From Bacteroidota bacterium (GTDB taxonomy: Bacteria > Bacteroidota > Bacteroidia > Flavobacteriales > Flavobacteriaceae): 11,896 nt of DNA. The stretch is from NCBI GenBank assembly GCA_006227965.1, contig SBFL01000056.1, positions 1 through 11,896 on the forward strand. The letters run 5' to 3'. The notes below the pieces were generated by a model that was given only the letters and a program-made list of their open reading frames with translations, was not told where the DNA came from and did not search any database. A program made the translations under genes and the position numbers. Positions 7,370 through 11,896 of the stretch are shown in pieces (within the stretch, counting starts at the first letter, position 1; each line of letters begins with the position of its first letter).

Positions 7370-8098
7370 TCAGGAAAAGCGGCGGTCAATCAATGCCATG
7401 AACCTGGACTCATATTCTTCCTTGCCTTTCCAGTTGCCGTATTCCGGCTTGACCATTTTTTTTTTTTTTTTCACAGACCTCGGCTGGGACTCCATGGTTT
7501 TCAGTTGGGACAGAATCCGGTTAAAATCTTCCGTGCTTTCGTTAAAAAGGTGCTTCACAAAGGCCAGCCGGTCATTCAGACCCACAGTGATCTTTTTTGC
7601 CGTCAGGGTATCGTTCAGGGATTTGGAGGTAACGCCCTCTGCAAGGTCAGAAACCAAAGGAGTCACAATATCCTTGTCAGACTTGACAAAGTCCCTTCGC
7701 CCCATGAACCTGGCCAGGACTTCTTCCAGTTCTTCCCCCCCCGGCATTTCTGAGACCATGTGTTTTATGGTGTCAATACCCGGGATAATGATATCTTCCT
7801 CATGTGGGTTGGTTTCGGGCACGAGCTTATTCTCGTTAAGCACGGCTGAAGCTATGGATTCAAATTTGGAGGCAACCTCGCTTTTGTTTACGTCCACCTC
7901 CACATCCTTCAGTTTTTGTTCGATAAAATTCAGCACCGCCAGTTTTTCATAGAGCGTTCGGGCTTCCTCGTACAGTCCGGAAATATCCGTCAGATCATCA
8001 TTGGAGATGATTCTGCTGGCTATCCGTATCAGGTCTGCTCTCAATTTTCGTTTCATGGCATTTTGGTCTGGACCCTGTTCGCGGTCCGTATTTTTCAT
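7370..8098 (-). CDS. Conserved flavobacterial protein of unknown function, containing an A16 coding tract
   Basis: A 242-residue protein that looks like a conserved flavobacterial hypothetical; I know no function. It is very rich in charged residues, has no signal peptide or membrane segment, and is probably mostly alpha-helical and cytoplasmic. The N-terminal half (15-92) reads as amphipathic helices. Residues 105-135 carry the segment IDTIKHMVSEMPGGEELEEV. The best-conserved-looking part is the C-terminal half: TVGLNDRLAFVKHLFN (171-186), DFNRILSQL (191-199) and MVKPEYGNWKGKEEYESRF (215-233). Between these lies SVKKKKKMV, written on the coding strand as 16 consecutive A. The start is ATG 8098; ATG at 8056 (residue 15) is an alternative. 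It is divergent from tdk, with a palindrome in the 61-bp gap. A translated ORF of 184 codons on the opposite strand is only a shadow. Confidence 0.8.
   Translation of the reverse strand: MKNTDREQGPDQNAMKRKLRADLIRIASRIISNDDLTDISGLYEEARTLYEKLAVLNFIEQKLKDVEVDVNKSEVASKFESIASAVLNENKLVPETNPHEEDIIIPGIDTIKHMVSEMPGGEELEEVLARFMGRRDFVKSDKDIVTPLVSDLAEGVTSKSLNDTLTAKKITVGLNDRLAFVKHLFNESTEDFNRILSQLKTMESQPRSVKKKKKMVKPEYGNWKGKEEYESRFMALIDRRFS
7456..7471 (-). repeat. Homopolymer: 16 A on the coding strand (16 T on the plus strand)
   Basis: An uninterrupted run inside the hypothetical gene, encoding KKKKK and the first base of the following ATG codon. Losing one A moves into a frame that ends about 18 codons later; gaining one reaches a stop at about 14 codons. 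Either change would delete the conserved C-terminal end. Confidence 0.95.
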
Positions 8099-8109
8099 AC
8101 TTTTATATT

Positions 8110-8128
8110 GCCGTTTAAGTATAACGGC
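8110..8128. promoter_or_regulatory. Perfect 6+7+6 palindrome in the divergent intergenic region (possible operator)
   Basis: GCCGTT-TAAGTAT-AACGGC is a perfect inverted repeat placed 11 bp beyond the start of the hypothetical gene and 31 bp before the tdk ATG. Its position suits a binding site for a dimeric regulator acting on one or both genes. A short hairpin in the 5' leader of tdk is also possible. No function is shown. Confidence 0.35.
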
Positions 8129-8159
8129 CCTCAGGTGGATTTTCGTCTAAAATTACAAA

Positions 8160-8813
8160 ATGTTTCTCGAAAACACGGTTAATCACAAAGAACAATTCGG
8201 CTGGATCGAGGTGATCTGCGGCTCCATGTTTTCAGGGAAAACCGAGGAATTGATCCGGCGCCTGAAACGCGCCCAGTTCGCCCGGCAGAAAGTGGAGATT
8301 TTCAAACCGATTGTCGATACCCGGTACCACGAGGAAAAGGTAATCTCACACGACGAGAATGAAATCCGATCGACCCCGGTACCGGCAGCTGCCAATATCA
8401 GGCTGCTGGCAGATGACTGCCACGTGGTTGGCATCGATGAGGCCCAGTTCTTTGATGACGAAATCATAACCGTGTGCAATGACCTGGCCAACCGCGGGGT
8501 ACGGGTGGTTGTTGCAGGCCTGGATATGGATTTCAGGGGCAATCCTTTTGGTCCCATGCCTGCTCTTATGGCAACTGCAGAATACGTTACGAAGGTACAC
8601 GCCATTTGCACGAGGACCGGAAACCTGGCCAATTACAGCTACCGGAAATCCCAGAATGACCGATTGGTTATGTTGGGGGAAACAGATGAATACGAACCCC
8701 TGAGCCGGGCCGCTTTCTACAGGGCCATGCTAACGGAGAAGATCAGCAAGCTGGAGGTGAAAGATCCGGAAATCGTGACCCCTAAAAACAGCAGGAATGC
8801 CTCTGACCCCTGA
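8160..8813 (+). CDS. tdk: Thymidine kinase (type II), lacking most zinc ligands
   Basis: A 217-residue cytoplasmic enzyme that phosphorylates thymidine with ATP to give dTMP (salvage). The P-loop [14 protein letters not shown] spans 21-34, DTRY is at 53-56 and SHD at 63-65. The catalytic base is E94 in [10 protein letters not shown], and [16 protein letters not shown] (119-134) is the family hallmark. The lasso region normally has CxxC plus CxxC/H for structural zinc. Here it reads C150-T-R-T153 and S182-R-A-A185, so three of four ligands are gone, although the lasso itself ([22 protein letters not shown]) is otherwise typical. Length is normal. The ATG at 8160 lies 61 bp from the divergent hypothetical gene. 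The 3' end overlaps alr by 17 bp in another frame, suggesting co-transcription and translational coupling. Confidence 0.95.
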   Translation: MFLENTVNHKEQFGWIEVICGSMFSGKTEELIRRLKRAQFARQKVEIFKPIVDTRYHEEKVISHDENEIRSTPVPAAANIRLLADDCHVVGIDEAQFFDDEIITVCNDLANRGVRVVVAGLDMDFRGNPFGPMPALMATAEYVTKVHAICTRTGNLANYSYRKSQNDRLVMLGETDEYEPLSRAAFYRAMLTEKISKLEVKDPEIVTPKNSRNASDP

Positions 8814-9903
8814 AACCGCCCTGGAGATCGACCTGCAGGCCCTGGCACACAACTACAGGGTCATCCGCTCCAGGCTAAAGGAAAAAACCCGGTTGTTGGG
8901 GGTGGTGAAAGCCTTTGCGTACGGGAGCGAGGCTTTGGCCATTTCAAAAAAGCTCGAAGACCTGGGTGCCGATTACCTGGCAGTGGCCTTCAGCAGGGAG
9001 GGTGTGCTGCTGAGAGAGGGCGGGGTCCGGCTGCCGATCCTGGTGTTACACCCGCAGCCAGGTGGTCTGGACGAGGTAATCGAACACTGCCTGGAACCAA
9101 GCCTTTACAGCAGGAACATTCTCTCCCTATTCCTGAAAGCCCTCAAAAAGCACGGACAGGAAGAGTATCCGGTTCACCTGAAGTTCAATACCGGCCTTAA
9201 CCGCCTGGGCTTTCACAAAGAGGACCTCCCCTGGATAGGAGGCCGGCTAAGTGCGTCAAGGGCTGTTGAGGTACGATCCCTTTTTTCCCATCTTGCAGCA
9301 TCTGACGATCCGAAAGAAGCTGATTTTACCCTCGGGCAGATCCAGGCTTTTGAGGCCATCGTCCGTGAATCGGACTCTCACCTTGGCGGGAAGCCGTTCA
9401 AACATATTTTAAACACCTCAGGGGTCTTCAACTATCCGGAGGCCCAGCTCGATATGGTACGCACCGGGATTGGCCTTTACGGCTATTCCAATAACCCGCA
9501 AACGGATCGTGAGCTTCGTCCGGTTGCCAGGCTTCGGACAAGGATTTCCCAAATCCACAACATCGAACCGGGGCAATGGGTAGGATACAACAAGGGGTTT
9601 CTGGCAGACTCTCCCCTGAAAACAGCTACCCTCCCCATAGGGCACGCCGATGGTATCGGGAGGCAATATGGAAAAGGCCGGGGCATGGTGTACCTTAATG
9701 GAAAAGCAGTCCCTATCATCGGGAATGTCTGCATGGATATGACTATGGTTGATGTAAGCGGCCTGGAATGCCGGGAAGGGGATGAGGTCATTTTTTTCGG
9801 GGAAGGTCATTCCGCTGAAGTCATGGCCCTAGGGGCAGGCACCATTTCCTATGAACTGCTGGCGGGCATTTCCCGTCGTGTGCCGAGAATAATACTGGAA
9901 TAA
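8797..9903 (+). CDS. alr: Alanine racemase
   Basis: A 368-residue PLP enzyme interconverting L- and D-alanine for peptidoglycan. The PLP-binding lysine is K38 in VVKAFAYGS (36-44). Also present are NTGLNRLGF (131-139, with R136), [21 protein letters not shown] (206-226) and the second catalytic base Y264 in WVGYNKGF. The C-terminal beta domain has [13 protein letters not shown] (280-292) and [12 protein letters not shown] (309-320). It is a stand-alone racemase, with no MurF fusion. The ATG at 8797 lies inside the last codons of tdk (17-bp overlap), and the distance from ATG to the [11 protein letters not shown] core is right for the family, which supports this start. VVKAFAYGS rather than the more common KANAYGHG is typical of Bacteroidetes Alr. 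Confidence 0.95.
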   Translation: MPLTPETALEIDLQALAHNYRVIRSRLKEKTRLLGVVKAFAYGSEALAISKKLEDLGADYLAVAFSREGVLLREGGVRLPILVLHPQPGGLDEVIEHCLEPSLYSRNILSLFLKALKKHGQEEYPVHLKFNTGLNRLGFHKEDLPWIGGRLSASRAVEVRSLFSHLAASDDPKEADFTLGQIQAFEAIVRESDSHLGGKPFKHILNTSGVFNYPEAQLDMVRTGIGLYGYSNNPQTDRELRPVARLRTRISQIHNIEPGQWVGYNKGFLADSPLKTATLPIGHADGIGRQYGKGRGMVYLNGKAVPIIGNVCMDMTMVDVSGLECREGDEVIFFGEGHSAEVMALGAGTISYELLAGISRRVPRIILE

Positions 9904-9909
9904 ATTTTT

Positions 9910-9941
9910 TTGAGCTTAAACCCCTGGAATTTACTAACTTG
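9910..9941 (+). promoter_or_regulatory. Possible promoter for mscL
   Basis: TTG at 9910-9912, a 22-bp spacer and TAACTTG at 9935-9941 together approximate the Bacteroidetes -33/-7 pattern, with one T missing from TAnnTTTG. It lies 29 bp before the ATG, just after the alr stop. This would let mscL be expressed separately from tdk-alr. Confidence 0.3.
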
Positions 9942-9970
9942 ACCCTGCTAATCACTTAAAACCAAAGACC

Positions 9971-10375
9971 ATGCTTAAAGAATTCAGAGATTTTATTATG
10001 ACAGGCAATGTCATCGACCTGGCCGTTGCCGTCCTTCTGGCGGGTGCTGTCGGACTTGTCGTCAATGGTTTCGTCAATGACATCATGATGCCCTTTGTGG
10101 GGTATTTTACGGGGGGTGTTGATTTTTCAGCATTTAAATACGTCCTCTCGGAAGCCGTCATCGATGACGGAAAAGTAGTCACTCCGGAAAGCGCCATTCG
10201 CTACGGGGCCTGGATCAACTCGATCATTAACCTGATCATTGTGGGCTTTGTGCTTTTCGTTATTGTCAAATCCTACAACAAGGTCCGCAAAAAAAAGGAG
10301 GAGCCGGCTCCGGAGCCAAAAGGGCCTACTCAGGAAGAACTGCTGGCTGAAATCCGGGACCTCCTTAAGAAGTAA
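9971..10375 (+). CDS. mscL: Large-conductance mechanosensitive channel
   Basis: A 134-residue inner-membrane channel that opens under high membrane tension to release solutes during hypo-osmotic shock. The N-terminal amphipathic helix is MLKEFRDFIM. TM1 covers about 14-42 (DLAVAVLLAGAVGLVVNGF, ending NDIMMP), the periplasmic loop about 43-77, and TM2 about 80-101 (INSIINLIIVGFVLFVIVK). Then come the basic RKKKEE stretch and a C-terminal helix QEELLAEIRDLLKK that forms the cytoplasmic bundle in E. coli MscL. Aligned by eye with E. coli, pore residue G22 is alanine (A20) and K31 is leucine (L29). A Pro/Glu-rich linker (111-119) precedes the last helix. It lies 67 bp after alr and is followed by a strong terminator. 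Confidence 0.95.
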   Translation: MLKEFRDFIMTGNVIDLAVAVLLAGAVGLVVNGFVNDIMMPFVGYFTGGVDFSAFKYVLSEAVIDDGKVVTPESAIRYGAWINSIINLIIVGFVLFVIVKSYNKVRKKKEEPAPEPKGPTQEELLAEIRDLLKK

Positions 10376-10387
10376 TCAACTAACCCG

Positions 10388-10406
10388 ATCGCGCTGGCTG
10401 CGCGAT
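10388..10406 (+). other. Small hairpin in the mscL 3' region
   Basis: ATCGCGC-TGGCT-GCGCGAT is a perfect 7-bp stem with a 5-nt loop, 13 bp after the mscL stop. No T-run follows, so by itself it is not a rho-independent terminator. It may protect the 3' end of the transcript. Confidence 0.5.
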
Positions 10407-10439
10407 GCCGCTATACCACAGCAATTATAATCCGTAAAG

Positions 10440-10471
10440 CCGTTGCGGCCCTCCCGCAACGGTTCTTTTTT
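10440..10471 (+). terminator. Rho-independent terminator after mscL
   Basis: CCGTTGCGG-CCCTC-CCGCAACGG forms a perfect 9-bp GC-rich stem with a 5-nt loop, followed by TTCTTTTTT. It would end the tdk-alr-mscL transcript and separate it from asd. The 10376-10582 gap holds this terminator, the hairpin before it and the asd promoter candidate. Confidence 0.9.
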
Positions 10472-10534
10472 GGTGCCCTTTTTGTTTGATTTAAGACAAA
10501 TAGTTGTGTTTTTAATAGATGGAGGACGCCTGCT

Positions 10535-10564
10535 TTGCTGAAAAAGACGTCTTGCCTACCTTTA
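10535..10564 (+). promoter_or_regulatory. Probable promoter for asd
   Basis: TTG at 10535-10537, a 19-bp spacer and TACCTTTA at 10557-10564 fit the Bacteroidetes -33/-7 arrangement, with A in place of the final G. It ends 18 bp before the asd ATG and lies downstream of the mscL terminator, where a new promoter is expected. Confidence 0.5.
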
Positions 10565-10582
10565 CCGCCTAAATTCAGCGAT

Positions 10583-11581
10583 ATGAAATTAGCCGTGGTA
10601 GGCGCTACCGGAATGGTCGGCGAAGTGATGTTAAAGGTCCTGGAAGAGCGCAGATTCCCGGTAGAGGAACTGCTACTGGTAGCATCGGAGCGTTCGGTGG
10701 GAAAAAAGCTTCGCTTCAGGGGCGGGGAATTGGAAGTTATCGGGCTGGAAGATGCCGTCAGGGCCCGGCCGGACATCGCGCTATTTTCAGCCGGTGGTAA
10801 TACCTCACAGGAATGGGCGCCGAGATTTGCAGCCGCTGGGACCACTGTGATAGACAATTCCTCTGCCTGGCGGATGGACCCGGACAAAAAACTGGTGGTC
10901 CCGGAGATCAATGCCTCAGTCCTGGGGCCGCAGGACAAGATCATTGCCAATCCCAACTGTTCCACAATACAACTCGTTATGGTCCTTGCTCCCCTCCACC
11001 GGGAATACGGGATGAAGCGGGTGGTGGTTTCCACCTATCAGTCCGTTTCCGGCACAGGGGTGCAGGCCGTCAGGCAACTTGAGGAGGAAATGAATGGGAT
11101 TGAGGGGGAAAAGGCCTATCCACACCCCATACATCGCAATGCCCTGCCGCACTGCGATGTCTTCCTGGAGAACGGCTACACCAAAGAGGAGATGAAATTG
11201 GCCCGGGAGCCCCAGAAAATTATGGGCGACCAGACCTTTTCCGTCACCGCCACCGCGGTGCGTATCCCCACCGCCGGGGGCCATTCAGAATCCGTGAATG
11301 TGGAATTCCACCGGGATTTTGACCTGAACAGGATCCGTGAACTTCTCGGGGCGACCCCCGGGGTAATTGTGCAGGACCTTCCTTCCGAAAACCTGTACCC
11401 CATGCCCGTTACCGCCCATGGGAAAGACGAAGTATTCGTCGGCCGGATCCGGAGGGACGAAAGCCAGGCCAACAGCCTGCACCTGTGGATCGTCGCTGAC
11501 AACTTGCGGAAAGGGGCTGCCACCAATGCGGTGCAAATTGCAGAATACCTGCTCCGGCATGGCCTTGTCCAAACTCCTTAA
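10583..11581 (+). CDS. asd: Aspartate-semialdehyde dehydrogenase
   Basis: A 332-residue enzyme that reduces aspartyl-4-phosphate with NADPH to aspartate semialdehyde, the branch point to diaminopimelate/lysine, threonine and methionine. The NADP-binding loop GATGMVG spans 7-13. The catalytic C126 lies in NPNCST (123-128). TYQSVSGTG (151-159) holds Q153, and RIPTAGGHSESV (227-238) holds the acid/base H234. Length is normal for the shorter Gram-positive-like Asd form that is also usual in Bacteroidetes. The start is ATG 10583 (MKLAVVGATG). An in-frame TTG at 10535 would add 16 residues, but it falls in the promoter candidate and is rejected. It is a stand-alone gene between the mscL terminator and the peptidase gene, with no obvious hairpin after its stop. 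Confidence 0.96.
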   Translation: MKLAVVGATGMVGEVMLKVLEERRFPVEELLLVASERSVGKKLRFRGGELEVIGLEDAVRARPDIALFSAGGNTSQEWAPRFAAAGTTVIDNSSAWRMDPDKKLVVPEINASVLGPQDKIIANPNCSTIQLVMVLAPLHREYGMKRVVVSTYQSVSGTGVQAVRQLEEEMNGIEGEKAYPHPIHRNALPHCDVFLENGYTKEEMKLAREPQKIMGDQTFSVTATAVRIPTAGGHSESVNVEFHRDFDLNRIRELLGATPGVIVQDLPSENLYPMPVTAHGKDEVFVGRIRRDESQANSLHLWIVADNLRKGAATNAVQIAEYLLRHGLVQTP

Positions 11582-11630
11582 AAATCTGTTAAACCCCCTG
11601 TTTTTAATGCAGCAGACTTCTTTTTTGTGA

Positions 11631-11638
11631 TATTTTTG
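11631..11638 (+). promoter_or_regulatory. Bacteroidetes-type -7 element for the prolyl oligopeptidase gene
   Basis: TATTTTTG is an exact TAnnTTTG match, 21 bp before the ATG at 11660. No clear TTG lies at the expected -33 distance. Confidence 0.45.
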
Positions 11639-11659
11639 AGGGTTAAACATTTCCGACTT

Positions 11660-11896
11660 ATGAAAAAACAAAGCATCCTGATCCTGCTGGGTATTTCCCT
11701 GCTGGCCTGCCAAAACAAAAACAAAACCTCTATGGCACTAGACTATCCAGAAACTGCCAAAGTAGACACGGTGGACACCTATTTTGGGACCGAGGTCCCC
11801 GACCCGTTTCGCTGGCTGGAGGATGACCGGAGCCCTGAAACTGAAGACTGGGTAAAACGCGAAAATGAGCTTACGTTCTCCTACCTGGAAAAGATA
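11660..11896 (+). CDS. Prolyl oligopeptidase family lipoprotein (partial, N-terminus only)
   Basis: 79 codons are present before the right edge. The first 17 residues form a lipoprotein signal: MKKQ, a hydrophobic core ILILLGISLLA, then C17, giving the lipobox LLAC. Mature residues start with CQNKNKTS. The lack of Asp after the Cys does not argue against outer-membrane placement in Bacteroidetes. After a short linker comes YPETAKVDTVDTYFGTEVPDPFRWLEDD (29-56), the classic beginning of the beta-propeller-containing S9A prolyl oligopeptidase (Y-P-x-T... D-x-YFG...V-x-DP-x-RWLED). The catalytic Ser/Asp/His lie far beyond the window and cannot be checked. The enzyme would cleave proline-containing peptides in the periplasm or at the outer membrane. 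Confidence 0.88.
   Translation, partial: MKKQSILILLGISLLACQNKNKTSMALDYPETAKVDTVDTYFGTEVPDPFRWLEDDRSPETEDWVKRENELTFSYLEKI

Noticed and set aside
7398..7952. A 184-codon open frame on the plus strand opposite the hypothetical gene
   Set aside because: Its serine- and phenylalanine-rich translation is what the complement of a lysine/glutamate-rich coding sequence gives. The minus-strand gene has a coherent protein.
10535..10582. TTG start giving a longer Asd
   Set aside because: The extra 16 residues are unlike the family. The ATG at 10583 begins exactly at the NADP-binding strand, and the TTG belongs to the likely promoter.
1..11896. A new multi-gene defence, secretion or mobile system
   Set aside because: Every sizeable reading frame belongs to a known housekeeping or stress family or to one conserved hypothetical. 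There are no transposases, integrases, attachment repeats, toxin-antitoxin pairs or repeat arrays.

Overview
The window reads as a stretch of chromosome from a marine-type member of the Flavobacteriaceae (Bacteroidetes) with fairly high GC for that group, of the Robiginitalea sort. That assignment is inferred from three things: protein signatures (LpxH, Tdk, Alr, MscL and the 242-residue hypothetical all read like flavobacterial versions), the lack of clear Shine-Dalgarno sequences, and several Bacteroidetes-type -7 promoter elements (TAnnTTTG) just upstream of start codons. No tRNA, rRNA, CRISPR array, transposase or phage gene is visible. The gene content is ordinary housekeeping and stress-defence, and I found no previously undescribed multi-gene system.

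Layout. Positions 1-1658 (minus) hold most of an ABC exporter (fused membrane and ATPase domains) whose C-terminus lies beyond the left edge. Behind it on the same strand is a 2-oxoglutarate/Fe(II) oxygenase resembling prolyl-4-hydroxylases of the PHD2 type (1731-2375). Divergent from this are queD (2452-2913, a 6-pyruvoyl-tetrahydropterin synthase homologue) and lpxH (2971-3744, lipid A synthesis). lpxH runs tail-to-tail into recJ (3687-5444, minus), with the last 58 bp of both genes overlapping. An OsmC-family protein (5510-5956, minus) lies upstream of recJ and is divergent from an AhpD/carboxymuconolactone-decarboxylase-like protein (6006-6602, plus); these two redox proteins share a 49-bp intergenic region. 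rsmI (6624-7301, minus) and a conserved hypothetical gene (7370-8098, minus) follow. The hypothetical contains an uninterrupted run of 16 A on its coding strand.

From 8160 to the right edge everything is on the plus strand: tdk (thymidine salvage), alr (D-alanine for peptidoglycan) overlapping tdk by 17 bp, mscL (osmotic safety valve), a clear rho-independent terminator at 10440-10471, asd (aspartate semialdehyde for diaminopimelate, lysine, threonine and methionine), and the start of a lipoprotein prolyl oligopeptidase (11660 to edge).

Several genes feed the cell envelope: lpxH (outer-membrane lipid A), alr and asd (peptidoglycan precursors), mscL (turgor) and the surface lipoprotein peptidase. 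The points most worth checking are the A16 tract, the missing zinc ligands in thymidine kinase, the PHD-like oxygenase, the palindrome between the hypothetical gene and tdk, and the divergent OsmC/AhpD-like pair.
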